DNA of 64,000 bases, from the NCBI GenBank assembly GCA_964594125.1, contig CAZQLL010000023.1, forward strand, positions 10,680 to 74,679, written 5' to 3'. Numbering within the stretch: position 1 is the first letter of the stretch; each line of letters starts with the position of its first letter. Of the stretch, positions 52,484 to 63,529 are shown in pieces. This stretch comes from CAVRZJ01 sp964594125 (GTDB lineage Bacteria; Acidobacteriota; Thermoanaerobaculia; Thermoanaerobaculales; Thermoanaerobaculaceae). A model generated the notes under the pieces. That model was not told where the DNA came from. It made no database searches and worked only from the letters and a program-made list of their open reading frames with translations. Made by a program: the position numbers and the translations under genes.

Positions 52484-54202
52484 ATGGCCGTCGTCACCCC
52501 CCTGACCCGCGCCGAGTTCCTCAAGGCCGGCGCCGCTGCGGCGGGCGCGGCGCTGCTCGGCGGCCGGCGCCCCGCCGGCGCCGACGCCGGATTCGCCGAC
52601 ACCGTGCTCACCGGCGGCACGGTCGTCACCATGGACGCCGCCGACACCACGGCGCAGGCGATCGCGATCAAGGACGGCCTCGTGCTCGCGACCGGCAGCG
52701 ACGCCGCCGTCCTCGCGCTGGCCGGCCCGGCGACGCAGCGCATCGACCTGCGCGGGCGCACCCTTACGCCGGGGCTGATCGACTCGCACCTGCACTTCCA
52801 GGTGGTGCCGCAGTTCGGCGGCTTCTACGTCGACTTCACGCCGCCCAACGCCACCTCGGTCGCCGAGATGCAGGAGAAGCTCGCCGAGGAGACGGCGAAG
52901 GTGCCCGAGGGCACGTGGATCATGGCCGTCTACATGAGCCTGGCGGAGGGCAGGCCGCCGACCCGGCAGGAGCTCGACGTCGCGTCGCCGCACCACCCCG
53001 TCTTCATGATGCAGCTCGCCGGCCACTTCGCGACCGCCAACTCGGCGGCGCTGGCGGCGGCCGGGATCACCGCGGCCACGGCGAACCCGGTCGGCGGCAT
53101 CCTCGAGCGCGACGAGCACGGCGAGCTGACCGGCCTCCTGTACAACCACCAGGCGATGGACATGGTGCGGCGGTGGGCGCCGCGCTACGGCGACGACCGC
53201 ACGATCGAGGGGATCATCACCACGCAGCCGCTGTTCGCCTCCGTCGGCGTCACCTCCTACCACGACACCAACGTCCGCGGCGCCAACGTGATCGCCGACT
53301 ACCAGCGGGTGGCGCGGATGGGCAAGCTGTCGCTGCGCTCGACGCTGTACTTCACCCTCGAGTACCCGACCGACCTCCCCATCGCGCTCGAGCAGCTCGA
53401 GCACTACGAGGATCCGTTCTGCCGGCTCGCGGGCGCGAAGTTCCTGATCGACGGGCAGGCGACCACGTTCTACTGCTACGAGCCGCACAACGGGGTGACG
53501 TGGCAGACCACGACGTGGGAGCCGGCGAAGTTCAAGCAGGCGGTGCGGGAGCTGCACGCCGCCGGGATGCAGGTGGCGGTGCACTGCGGCGGCGACGCCG
53601 CGCTCGACCTCGCGCTCGACGCCTTCGAGGAGGCGATGAACGCCCACCCGCGCTCCGATCCGCGCCACCGCATCGAGCACTGCATCCTCTCCAAACCCGC
53701 CTCGACGCAGCGCATGAAAGACCTCGGCGTGTGCATCTCGACGCAGCCGCAGTTCATCCGCATGTCCGGCGACTACTACCCGTCGATCTTCGGCGACGAG
53801 CGCATGAACCGGGTGATCGTCACCCGCGAGTGGCTCGACGGCGGGGTGCCGGTGGCGGTCAGCTCCGACGCGCCGACGACGCCGTGGTACCAGCCGCAGG
53901 TGGCGCTGGCGATGGCGGTGGCGCGCCGCACGCCGAGCAACGCGCAGGTGGGCGCCGAGCAGGCGATGACCATCCAGGAGGCGCTGCGCGCGCACACGAT
54001 CACGGCGGCCTACCTCGCACACGAGGAGGCGATCAAGGGCTCGCTGGAGCCCGGCAAGCTGGCCGACCTGGTGGTCTGGACACGGGATCCCTACACACTG
54101 ACGCTCAAGGACCTGCAGCTCGCCACCGTCGACCTCACGATGGTCGGCGGCGTGCCCGTCTACCAGGGCCCGCGCGAGCCCCGCCGGCGGCTGCGCTCGT
54201 AG
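52484..54202 (+). CDS. Amidohydrolase family 3 (YtcJ-like), probably exported
   Basis: A 572-residue metal-dependent hydrolase. Residues 1-35 (FLKAGAAAAGAALLGGRRPAGA) look like an export signal with a hydrophobic Ala/Gly run. The amidohydrolase_3 fold is shown by ADTVLTGGTVVTMD, TPGLIDSHLHFQ (metal-binding H-x-H), VAVHCGGDAALD, HRIEHCILS, VAVSSDAPTTPW and GSLEPGKLADLVVW. Substrate unknown. Shine-Dalgarno gggaggct fits ATG 52484. Confidence 0.93.
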   Translation: MAVVTPLTRAEFLKAGAAAAGAALLGGRRPAGADAGFADTVLTGGTVVTMDAADTTAQAIAIKDGLVLATGSDAAVLALAGPATQRIDLRGRTLTPGLIDSHLHFQVVPQFGGFYVDFTPPNATSVAEMQEKLAEETAKVPEGTWIMAVYMSLAEGRPPTRQELDVASPHHPVFMMQLAGHFATANSAALAAAGITAATANPVGGILERDEHGELTGLLYNHQAMDMVRRWAPRYGDDRTIEGIITTQPLFASVGVTSYHDTNVRGANVIADYQRVARMGKLSLRSTLYFTLEYPTDLPIALEQLEHYEDPFCRLAGAKFLIDGQATTFYCYEPHNGVTWQTTTWEPAKFKQAVRELHAAGMQVAVHCGGDAALDLALDAFEEAMNAHPRSDPRHRIEHCILSKPASTQRMKDLGVCISTQPQFIRMSGDYYPSIFGDERMNRVIVTREWLDGGVPVAVSSDAPTTPWYQPQVALAMAVARRTPSNAQVGAEQAMTIQEALRAHTITAAYLAHEEAIKGSLEPGKLADLVVWTRDPYTLTLKDLQLATVDLTMVGGVPVYQGPREPRRRLRS

Positions 54203-54558
54203 CCCTGCGCTCCGGGCGCTGCGGCGCCCGACCCCGGGGCGGTGACTGTGAGAATGACGAGCGCAGATGTGGGGCGCACGCCGGAGCGCGCGCTGGCGCA
54301 CTCCTGCACGACCGCATCAGCCGGCGCGGAGCGCCGGCCCCCCAGTCGCCGCGCGGATCAGGTCCGGCCCGATGTCATTGGTCGGGACGGCGCCCGACGG
54401 GATCGGAGGCCGGCCGCCCGGCGGGCGGCCGCTGCACAGTCCTTCTTCTCCGGCCTCGCGACGGTCGCGCGGCGCAGCGACACTGCCGTCGCCTGTCGCC
54501 GAGGCGGGCGGCCGCAGCAGCGCGCCCGCCTCGGCTCGTAGCGGACGCCTGCCGCGGT
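54203..54558. repeat. Intergenic region with the dispersed palindrome (54407-54436)
   Basis: About 355 bp without a gene. The complete repeat core (ggccgcccg-g-cgggcggcc, then cgctgcac) lies at 54407-54436, the best copy in the window. No promoter for the next gene is recognised. Confidence 0.6.
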
Positions 54559-55254
54559 ATGATCCCTGCCTCGAGGAGGGGGGCTCCGACGCGCTACCGC
54601 TGCCTGGTCATCGACCACGACGACACCGCCGTCGACAGCACGGCGAGCGTCCACTACCCCGCGCACGTGCGCGGGATGGAGCTGCTGCGCCCGGGACAGA
54701 CGCCGGTCGACCTCGACACCTGGTTCTGCCGCAACTTCGATCCCGGGATCCTGGCGTTCCTCACCGGGGAGATCGGCTTCACCCCCGAGGAGATGGAGGT
54801 CGAGTACGGGATTTGGCGCGAGTTCACCACCACCCGCATCCCGCGCTTCTTCCCCGGCTTCCTCGAAGCCCTGGCGGCGTTCAAGGCGCACGGCGGCCGC
54901 GTCGTCGTGGCCTCTCACTCCGAGACCGAGAACATCCTTGCCCACTACCGTGCCGCCGGCGACGGCGCCGGTCCGCTCCCCGACCTGGTCTTCGGGTGGG
55001 AGCTGCCGCACGAGCAGCGCAAGCCGGCGCCCTTCCCGGTGCTCGAAGCGATGCGCCGGTTCGCGCTCGCCCCGCACGAGGTGCTGGTGGTCGACGACCT
55101 CAGGCCGGGGATCGAGATGGCGCGCGCCGCCGGCGTCGACGCGGCGGCGGTCGGCTGGGCGCACGACATCCCGCTCATCCGCAACTGGATGCAGCGCAAC
55201 TGCGTCGCCTACTTCGCCGCGGTCGCCGAGTTCCGCGAGTTCGTCCTGCGCTAG
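54559..55254 (+). CDS. HAD-superfamily hydrolase
   Basis: A 231-residue cytoplasmic HAD enzyme. Motif I VIDHDDTAVDST, motif II HGGRVVVASHSE, motif III Lys in EQRKPAPFPVLEAM, motif IV LVVDDLRPGIEMARAAGVDAAAVGWAHDI. A cap insert between 40 and 95 is of the C1 type, like phosphoglycolate phosphatases. Start ATG 54559 has no obvious Shine-Dalgarno but matches the fold start. Substrate unknown. Confidence 0.85.
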   Translation: MIPASRRGAPTRYRCLVIDHDDTAVDSTASVHYPAHVRGMELLRPGQTPVDLDTWFCRNFDPGILAFLTGEIGFTPEEMEVEYGIWREFTTTRIPRFFPGFLEALAAFKAHGGRVVVASHSETENILAHYRAAGDGAGPLPDLVFGWELPHEQRKPAPFPVLEAMRRFALAPHEVLVVDDLRPGIEMARAAGVDAAAVGWAHDIPLIRNWMQRNCVAYFAAVAEFREFVLR

Positions 55255-55375
55255 AGAGAGGCGCCGGCTACCTCGCCGCGCTCGGCATGCCGCCTGGGCA
55301 ACGCCGTCCCGCGGTGCGGCGCGGCGACCTCGGCGCGGTGGCCGGACGCGCGCGCCGAGCGTATTCTTCGGTCGG

Positions 55376-56209
55376 ATGATGGAGGCAGGGGCACAGCACC
55401 TGGTGCTCGCGTTCGGGATCACGCTGCTCGCCGGCCTCGCCACCGGGGTGGGCAGCGCCATCGCCTACTTCGCCCGCCACACCAACCTGTCGTTCCTGGC
55501 GGTCTCGCTCGGGTTCTCGGGCGGCGTGATGCTCTACGTCTCGTTCACCGAGATCCTGCGAAAGGGCGAGGCGATGCTCGCGGCGCTGCACGGCGAGCGC
55601 GCCGGGGCGTGGTACGCCGCCGGCGGGTTCTTCGTCGGGCTCGCCGTCATGGCGCTCGTCGACTGGTTGGTGCCCGGCGAGAGCAACCCGCACGAGCCGA
55701 CGCCGCGCGGCGAGCTCGACGCCTACCAGGCGCACCCCGACGCCCGCGTGCCGTCCGACAAACTGCTGCGCATGGGCCTTTTCTCGGCGCTGGCGATCGC
55801 GGTCCACAACTTCCCCGAGGGGATCGCGACGTTTCTCGCGGCGCTCGAGGACCCGCACCTCGGCGTCGCGATCGGCATCGCGGTGGCGATCCACAACATC
55901 CCGGAGGGGATCGCGGTGTCGGTACCGATCTTCTACGCCACCGGCAACCGCCGGCGGGCGTTCTCCCTCTCGTTCCTGTCGGGGCTCTCCGAGCCGGTGG
56001 GCGCCGCCGTCGGCTACCTGCTGCTGCGCGCGTTCTTCACCGAGAGCGTGATGGGCCTGACGTTCGCGCTCGTGGCCGGGATCATGGTGTACATCTCGCT
56101 CGACGAGCTGCTCCCCACCGCGCGCGAGTACGGCGCCGGCCACCAGGTGCTCGGCGGGCTGCTCGCCGGCATGGCGGTGATGGCGCTGTCGCTGCTGCTC
56201 CTCAAGTAG
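55376..56209 (+). CDS. zupT: ZIP family metal transporter (ZupT-like)
   Basis: A 277-residue importer for zinc or other divalent metals. Eight hydrophobic helices are visible. The two metal-binding helices carry HNFPEG and HNIPEG; GLSEPVGA is the conserved helix VI motif. A hydrophilic loop (GESNPHEPTPRGELDAYQAHPDARVP) lies between helices III and IV. Two adjacent ATGs (55376, 55379) are equally possible. It is a single gene. Confidence 0.92.
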   Translation: MMEAGAQHLVLAFGITLLAGLATGVGSAIAYFARHTNLSFLAVSLGFSGGVMLYVSFTEILRKGEAMLAALHGERAGAWYAAGGFFVGLAVMALVDWLVPGESNPHEPTPRGELDAYQAHPDARVPSDKLLRMGLFSALAIAVHNFPEGIATFLAALEDPHLGVAIGIAVAIHNIPEGIAVSVPIFYATGNRRRAFSLSFLSGLSEPVGAAVGYLLLRAFFTESVMGLTFALVAGIMVYISLDELLPTAREYGAGHQVLGGLLAGMAVMALSLLLLK

Positions 56210-56254
56210 GTCGCCCGCGGGATCCGCGAGAAGAGACACGTGCCCCGGAGCCTG

Positions 56255-56345
56255 AAGGCCACCGGGAGGGCCGCCGCCCCCGCCGGACCGGACTCCGCCC
56301 ACCCGGGCGACCGCGCGAGCGGGGCGCCCGCGCTCCCACCTTAAC
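56255..56345. repeat. Partial copy of the dispersed ~200-bp repeat (R5, reverse)
   Basis: gggagggccgccgcccccgccg followed downstream by ggggcgcccgcgctccc corresponds to the middle of R1 and R2. The rest of the repeat is missing. Confidence 0.5.
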
Positions 56346-56401
56346 GAATGGACCTTCCGCACACCCAGTGGTGCCGACAGCTCCGGTGGGGCGGCCGGAC
56401 G

Positions 56402-56438
56402 CGAGACGACCCGCGGCCGCGAGCCGCGGGTCGTCTCG
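56402..56438 (-). terminator. Long hairpin downstream of isocitrate dehydrogenase
   Basis: cgagacgacccgcgg and ccgcgggtcgtctcg form a 15-bp perfect stem with a seven-base loop, 35 bp past the icd stop. There is no T-run, but its position between two convergent genes suggests termination for either. Confidence 0.6.
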
Positions 56439-56472
56439 TGGTTCGTCTGTCCGCGCGCCGCGCGGGCGCGGC

Positions 56473-58716
<2,244 letters not shown>

Positions 58717-58861
58717 GGCCCGCCCTCGCAGGGTCAGTGGATTGGCCGCCGGAGCGGCAGCGAAGTGTAGCGCCTCCGCGAAGGTTTGTCAGGTGGCGGT
58801 CATGGCGGTGCGCGCGGGTGCGAGTGTATCTGTTCCCCGGCTCCAGAGAGGCACCGCGGTG

Positions 58862-59066
58862 GGGTGAAGGCGCCGGATATCTTGAAAGTCGCCCCGCATC
58901 CGAACGCGCGGGGGCCCTCGCCCATGCGACGGCGGTGTTCAGCAGCGCCCGGGCCGGCGAGGGCGTCGGCCCTCCCACGCAGTTTCATCGTCCCCGGGTG
59001 CGGCTGCGCCCGCATGGCGATTCACTCCGGCGGCGAGGGTAGGCCGCGAGACCTCCCCTCAAGGAG
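58862..59066. repeat. Dispersed ~200-bp repeat (copy R4, forward)
   Basis: Shares ggtgaaggcgccggat, the aggcgc-like centre (ccctcgcccatgcg), atgctt-equivalent gtttcatcgt and the end cgcgagacctcccctcaagg with R3. It overlaps the 3' end of the racemase gene (59022-59066), whose last codons therefore come from repeat DNA. Confidence 0.75.
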
Positions 59067-60038
59067 ACCGCACGTCGGCGAGAGCTGGGAAGCCGCCGCG
59101 GCGCGCTCGTCCGCGTCCGCCGCCGCGAAGGGGAAGAGGTCGCGCCTCCGCTCGTACGACCGCAGCGCCGCGGCCGTGGCCGGCGACACGGGCTCGACGA
59201 GCGGCGCTATCGAGGCGATCTCGAAGTCGAAGATCTGCGCCCGCGACACCACCTCGACCGCGAGTGCGGGCGGCCCGGCGAACGGCGGCTTGGCGGGCGG
59301 GAACAGCGCCTCGGCCATGCGCCGGTTCGGGTCGACGACTTCGACGCGCTCCCGGGCGAGCGGACGCAGCGCGTCCAGGAAGCCCGCCGCCAGGTAGCCG
59401 TAGTGGGTGCAGCACAGCCCGGCGACGATCGCGTCGCCGCGGTGCGCCATCCGGCCGACGGCCTCCGCGGCGAACCCCTCCACCATCGCCCGCACGGCGG
59501 CGCCTGCCGGGGCGATCTCGATCTCGCGCGCGAGCAGCGGGCATGCCTGCTCGACGATGCGGTCGGGCGCGACGCCGCGCGCGAGCAGCAGCGCCCGGTG
59601 GGCGCCGGCGGCGATCGTGGTCTCGGTGGCGAAGACGATGGCGGTGCCGCCGGGGGTTTCGCGGAGCCGTTCGGCGAGCAGCTCCGCCCCGAGCTCCACG
59701 ATGCCGAGCGTCGGCACCGCGGCGGCGGCGCGGGTCTGCGGGAGCAGGACCGAGAGGGTGTTGCAGGCGACCAGCAGCGCGTCGGGCCGGAACGCGCGCA
59801 CCATGCCGGCGAGGGCGGCGTCGAACACCCGCACCTTGCCCGCGTGCGACGCAAAGGTGTTGTAGCCGCGCCGCGCCTCCGGCAGCGCGCTGGCGAAGAC
59901 GAGGCGCAGCGCGCGGTACGCGCGGGTCGCGCGCGCCAGCCGCTCGATCTCCGCGGCCACCGCGAGGCCGCCAAGCCCCGAGTCGGTCACCACGACCGTG
60001 AGCGACTCCCGTCCCGCAACCGGCGCGAGCGCGTCCAC
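59022..60038 (-). CDS. murI: Glutamate-racemase-like protein with repeat-derived C-terminus
   Basis: An Asp/Glu racemase family protein, 338 residues, presumably making D-glutamate for peptidoglycan. Catalytic residues are present: VTDSGLGG, Cys in LLVACNTLS, Cys in LCCTHYGYL. Usual length is about 265-285; the extra 50 residues at the C-terminus (ERRRDLFPFAAADADERAAAASQ... then CGLLEGRSRGLPSPPE) are atypical and the last stretch is translated from repeat R4. Start GTG 60038; the region upstream is GC-rich without obvious signals. Function as MurI is likely but divergent from typical enzymes. Confidence 0.8.
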   Translation of the reverse strand: MDALAPVAGRESLTVVVTDSGLGGLAVAAEIERLARATRAYRALRLVFASALPEARRGYNTFASHAGKVRVFDAALAGMVRAFRPDALLVACNTLSVLLPQTRAAAAVPTLGIVELGAELLAERLRETPGGTAIVFATETTIAAGAHRALLLARGVAPDRIVEQACPLLAREIEIAPAGAAVRAMVEGFAAEAVGRMAHRGDAIVAGLCCTHYGYLAAGFLDALRPLARERVEVVDPNRRMAEALFPPAKPPFAGPPALAVEVVSRAQIFDFEIASIAPLVEPVSPATAAALRSYERRRDLFPFAAADADERAAAASQLSPTCGLLEGRSRGLPSPPE

Positions 60039-60187
60039 CGCGGCGGATCATACCCCGGCGCCCGACCGCGCATGCGGCGCGCTCTCCCTGCCCGCCCTGC
60101 CAGGGGAGGCGGCGCGCCGCCTCCTCCGGCCCCCCGGCGGGCGTGTCGCGCCGCTGGCGACGAGCGGTGACCTCCCCGGACGCGACA

Positions 60188-60937
60188 CTAATGGGGATGG
60201 AGGTGGCGCAGGGTGTGCGGCTTCTCGAGGCTGTGCCGGAGCATCAGCGCCTCATCCGAGAGCACCTCGACCGCCGGACCGTGCGCGACGAGGCGGCCGC
60301 CGTCGAGCACCAGCACCCGCGAGCACAGCTCGACGACCAGCTCCAGGTCGTGGGTGGCGATCAGCGTGGTGATCGGGATGCGCCGCAGCAGCTCCCTGAG
60401 CTCGCGGCGGCCCCTCGGATCGAGGCTCGACGAGGGTTCGTCGAGCACGAGGACCGACGGGTCGCAGGCCAGCACACCGGCGAGGCAGACCCGTCGCTTC
60501 TCGCCGGCCGAGAGGCGGTGGGGCGAGCGCTGCTCGAAGCCGGCGAGCCCCACCGTCGCGAGAGCCCGGCCGACCCGCTCCCCCACCTCGGCCTCGCCGA
60601 GGCCGAGCTGCTCCGGCCCGAACGCCACGTCCTCGCGGACCGTGGGGCAGAAGAGCTGGTCGTTGGGGTCCTGGAACAGCAGGCCGACCCTCCGGCGGAT
60701 CTCGGCGAGCGTCTCCCGGCCCACCCGCAGGCCGCCGACGATCACCGAGCCCTCGCCGGGCCAATCCTCCGGCAGGAGCCCGTTGAGGTGCAGCAGCAGC
60801 GTGCTCTTGCCGGCGCCGTTGGGGCCGATCAGGCCGACCCGCTCGCCCTCGGCGACGGCGAAGCTCACTCCCGCGAGCGCGTGCGTCCCGTCCCTGTAGC
60901 GGAAGCGCAGGTCGCGAACCTCGATCGCGGCGGTCAT
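60188..60937 (-). CDS. cbiO: ECF transporter ATPase (CbiO/NikO-like)
   Basis: The 249-residue ATP-hydrolysing subunit of a metal ECF importer. Walker A GPNGAGKST, Q-loop LFQDPNDQLF, ABC signature LSAGEKRR, Walker B LVLDEPSSSLD and H-loop THDLELV are all present. Its ATG overlaps the stop of the CbiQ gene (ATGA, 60934-60937). It is the last gene of the leftward nickel/cobalt operon that begins with NikR. Which metal is moved is inferred from NikR. Confidence 0.95.
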   Translation of the reverse strand: MTAAIEVRDLRFRYRDGTHALAGVSFAVAEGERVGLIGPNGAGKSTLLLHLNGLLPEDWPGEGSVIVGGLRVGRETLAEIRRRVGLLFQDPNDQLFCPTVREDVAFGPEQLGLGEAEVGERVGRALATVGLAGFEQRSPHRLSAGEKRRVCLAGVLACDPSVLVLDEPSSSLDPRGRRELRELLRRIPITTLIATHDLELVVELCSRVLVLDGGRLVAHGPAVEVLSDEALMLRHSLEKPHTLRHLHPH

Positions 60938-61545
60938 TGCCATCCCCTCGCGCACATCGCCGCCCAGATGCGGTCGGCGCGTTCGGTCGAGCGGATGAAG
61001 AGCTGGCCCGCAACCGTGGCCAGGGTGCGCCAGTCCCGCGACCGCCGGCGCTCGAACGTCCGGCTCGCCCGCGCCCGCCGCATCCGCCCCGACTCGTCGA
61101 CGAGGACGAACAGGTAGCGGTACATCAGCGAGAGCGTGGTCACCAGCAGGAGCGGCACGCGCGCCCGCCTGAGCAGGCGCAGGATGTCGGCGAACGGCGT
61201 GGTGCCGGCGAGCAGCACCATGGCGAACAGGCACACCGTGCTGCGGGCCAGCAGGAAGCCGAACAGGGCGAGCCCCCCCGGCTGGAGCAGCGCCAGCAGC
61301 GCCACGCCGAGGGCGAACGGCTCGAGCCAGAGCACCCGCCGTGCGAGGAACCGCCACGGGATCCGGCTCGCCGCCGCGGCGGCGAGCAGCACGGCGAGCA
61401 CGCCGGCCAGCGGTAGCCACGCGTGCCGCGGCAGGAACGCCGTCGCCACGACGGCGACGAAGGCGACGGCCAGCTTGACCGCGGGCGGGGCGCGGTGGAC
61501 TGGCGAGTCCAGGCGGCTGTAGCGGTCCATGGCGTCGGGCAGCAT
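60934..61545 (-). CDS. cbiQ: ECF transporter transmembrane subunit (CbiQ-like)
   Basis: A 203-residue T-component that couples the ATPase to the substrate-binding subunit. It has five or six hydrophobic segments (VKLAVAFVAVVATAFLP, LPLAGVLAVLLAAAAAS, FALGVALLALLQPGG, VCLFAMVLLAGTTPF, LLVTTLSLMYRYLFVLVDE) and the coupling motif ARASRTFE (A-R-G/A-type). Short for the family (about 240-260) at both ends. It starts two bases after the CbiM stop. Confidence 0.9.
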   Translation of the reverse strand: MLPDAMDRYSRLDSPVHRAPPAVKLAVAFVAVVATAFLPRHAWLPLAGVLAVLLAAAAASRIPWRFLARRVLWLEPFALGVALLALLQPGGLALFGFLLARSTVCLFAMVLLAGTTPFADILRLLRRARVPLLLVTTLSLMYRYLFVLVDESGRMRRARASRTFERRRSRDWRTLATVAGQLFIRSTERADRIWAAMCARGWQ

Positions 61546-61547
61546 GG

Positions 61548-62516
61548 TCAGCCTCCCGCGCCCGGCCGGCCCGGCCCCCGGTTGCGGCGCTGCGGCACGA
61601 GCGCACGCGCGAGGCACCAGGCGAGGGCGAAGACGGCCAGCGTCCCCGCGGCGCCGGCCGCCGACGTGGCCGCGGCGCTCCACCCGATGCCGGGGATCGC
61701 GTACTCCGGCATCGGCGCCGCGAGGATGGGGGCGGCGGCCCGCTCCGCGAAGCCGAGGAGCGCGGCCGTGCGGTCGAGGCCGTCCGGCCACCTCGAGGCG
61801 AGCGGCGAGGCGAAGAGCGCAAGCCCCAGAGCGATGAGCACGCCGTACGCCGCCAGCGCCGCGTAGGACCTGGCCGCGCCCGGAGCGGTCTCGGCGTCCA
61901 GCAGCTCGGGTCGGACGCGGGCGATCGCCGCGAGCACGAGCGCGGTGATGAGGCCCTCCCCGAGACCGATCAGCATGTGGATGCCGGCCATCGCCGGCAG
62001 CGCCACGGCGAACGCTGCGGTGCGCGACGCGGCGAGCTCGCCGGCGCAGGCGACGGCGGCCAGCACGGTGCTGCACCACGCCGCGAAGCCGGCCGCCGCG
62101 ATGCGTCCGCGGAGCCCCGCGAAAACGCTCTTGACGGCGCCGTATATCGCCCACCCTCCGACGCCGCCGAGGACCCCCATGTTGAGGATGTTGGCACCGA
62201 GCGCCGAGAGGCCCCCGTCGGCGAACATCAGGCACTGCACGATCAGCACCGCCGACATCACGACGACGGCGGCGCTCGGGCCGAGCAGGGCCGCCACCAG
62301 GACGGCGCCGACGAGGTGGCCGGAGGTGCCGCCGGCGACCGGGAAGTTGATCATCTGGGCGGCGAAGACGAACGCCGCGGCGAGCCCGAGCAGCGGCACC
62401 CTGCGAGGCGGGAGGTGCGCCCGCGCATGGCGCAGCGCCACGCCGAGGCCGGCCGCCGCCAGCCCTCCCGCAACCGCCGCCGTCCTGGCGTCGAGGAACC
62501 CGTCGGGGATGTGCAC
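61548..62516 (-). CDS. cbiM: Nickel/cobalt ECF substrate-binding permease, CbiM-PDGLE fusion
   Basis: A 322-residue S-component. The N-terminal signature MHIPDGFLD supplies the metal-binding His2 and is diagnostic. NFPVAGGTSGHLVGA and GVLGGVGGW are further CbiM motifs. After about residue 230 the chain has a second module (LFASPLASRWPDGLDRTAALLGFAERA) that is a PDGLE/CbiN-like domain, so the small auxiliary subunit is fused here. The NikR gene upstream points to nickel. One operon with cbiQ and cbiO. Confidence 0.93.
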   Translation of the reverse strand: MHIPDGFLDARTAAVAGGLAAAGLGVALRHARAHLPPRRVPLLGLAAAFVFAAQMINFPVAGGTSGHLVGAVLVAALLGPSAAVVVMSAVLIVQCLMFADGGLSALGANILNMGVLGGVGGWAIYGAVKSVFAGLRGRIAAAGFAAWCSTVLAAVACAGELAASRTAAFAVALPAMAGIHMLIGLGEGLITALVLAAIARVRPELLDAETAPGAARSYAALAAYGVLIALGLALFASPLASRWPDGLDRTAALLGFAERAAAPILAAPMPEYAIPGIGWSAAATSAAGAAGTLAVFALAWCLARALVPQRRNRGPGRPGAGG

Positions 62517-62537
62517 CGCGCGCCGCCCCGGGTGAGG

Positions 62538-62957
62538 TCACTCCGCCTTCGCCACGATGAAGATGTAGCGCAGGGGCCGCGATCCGGTGTTGATCACGTC
62601 GTGCTCGGTGTGGGCGGGGGCGTAGGTGACGAGCCCGGGCGCGATGCGGATCGTCGGCCGCCCGGTGACGCGCAGCTCCCCCTCGCCCTCGAGAGGCACG
62701 AGCATCTCCTCGTTCGTCTCGGTGTTGTGCTTCCCGATCGCGGCCCCCGGCGCGAGCGTGACCAGTCCGGCGCGCATCGAGGCGGTCTCGGGCGGGCCGC
62801 CGAGCAGCCTGAAGTACGCCGCCCCGCCAGGATCGAGCCTCACCACCTTGACCGCGGGCGCCGCCGGAGCACCAGCCGCGGTCGCCCCCTGCGCCGCCGG
62901 CCCCGCGAGGACGCAGGTCACACCTCCAAGAGCGACCGCTCGACGACGAGTCTTCAT
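62538..62957 (-). CDS. Exported small cupin
   Basis: A 139-residue cupin with an N-terminal hydrophobic signal (AVALGGVTCVLAGPAAQGATA). The double-stranded beta-helix motifs are GAAIGKHNTETNEEMLVPLEGEG (H-x-x-E... E) and PAHTEHDVINTG, giving two or three His and a Glu for a metal. The Shine-Dalgarno ggaggag is ideal. It lies between nikR and cbiM in the same direction, an unusual place for a cupin, so a periplasmic metal-related role is possible. Confidence 0.8.
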   Translation of the reverse strand: MKTRRRAVALGGVTCVLAGPAAQGATAAGAPAAPAVKVVRLDPGGAAYFRLLGGPPETASMRAGLVTLAPGAAIGKHNTETNEEMLVPLEGEGELRVTGRPTIRIAPGLVTYAPAHTEHDVINTGSRPLRYIFIVAKAE

Positions 62958-63061
62958 GGTCTCCTCCGTTCCACCCGCGGCGACGCGGGTCGGCGGTGCG
63001 ACGAGAGCAGCGGAGGTACCACCCCACGGCGGGGCGAACCGCGGAGCGTCGGCCTGGCCAT

Positions 63062-63478
63062 CTACGCCAGCTCCTTTCCCGTCGAGCTCATCGACAAGCC
63101 GCCGTGCAGTACCCCCTTCAGCCTCCGCAGGCCGTCGGCGACGGCGCGGAGCTCGCCCGCCCGGCCGCGCAGGAGGATCACCTCGACACAGTGGTCGTGG
63201 TCGAGGTGGACGTGCGTCGTCGCCAGGATGATCTTGTGGTGGTCGTGCTGCAGGTCCGTGAGCCTCTCGTTGAGGCCCCTGGCGTGGTGGTCGAAGATCA
63301 GGGTGATGGTGCCCACCGCCTCGTGGTCGAGCTCCCAGGCGCGGTCGACGAGGCGCCCCCGGATCATGTCGCGCAGGAACTCGGAGCGGTTGCCGTACCC
63401 GGCCTCCCCGCGCAGCGTCTCGAGCCGCTCGAGCAGCGGCCGCTCGATCGTGAAGCTCAGGCGTTCGAGATCCGCCAC
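63062..63478 (-). CDS. nikR: Nickel-responsive regulator NikR
   Basis: A 138-residue ribbon-helix-helix repressor. RHH DNA-binding segment: RLSFTIERPLLERLETLRGEAGYGNRSEFLRDMIRGRL. The ACT-like metal domain has the high-affinity Ni site in the exact spacing H-x10-H-x-H-x5-C (QHDHHKIILATTHVHLDHDHC). When nickel-loaded it represses uptake genes. GTG 63478 has a full Shine-Dalgarno (ggaggtgat) six bases upstream. It begins the operon with the cupin and ECF genes and presumably regulates itself. Confidence 0.95.
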   Translation of the reverse strand: MADLERLSFTIERPLLERLETLRGEAGYGNRSEFLRDMIRGRLVDRAWELDHEAVGTITLIFDHHARGLNERLTDLQHDHHKIILATTHVHLDHDHCVEVILLRGRAGELRAVADGLRRLKGVLHGGLSMSSTGKELA

Positions 63479-63489
63479 GGATCACCTCC

Positions 63490-63505
63490 GTATGACGACT
63501 CATAC
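63490..63505. promoter_or_regulatory. NikR-type operator with unusual short spacing
   Basis: GTATGA (63490-63495), four bases, TCATAC (63500-63505), a perfect palindrome 12 bp upstream of the nikR start. The half-sites are identical to the Escherichia coli NikR half-sites but the spacing there is 16 bp, here 4. Confidence 0.6.
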
Positions 63506-63529
63506 GATCGTAATACGCCAGAGGAGCGG

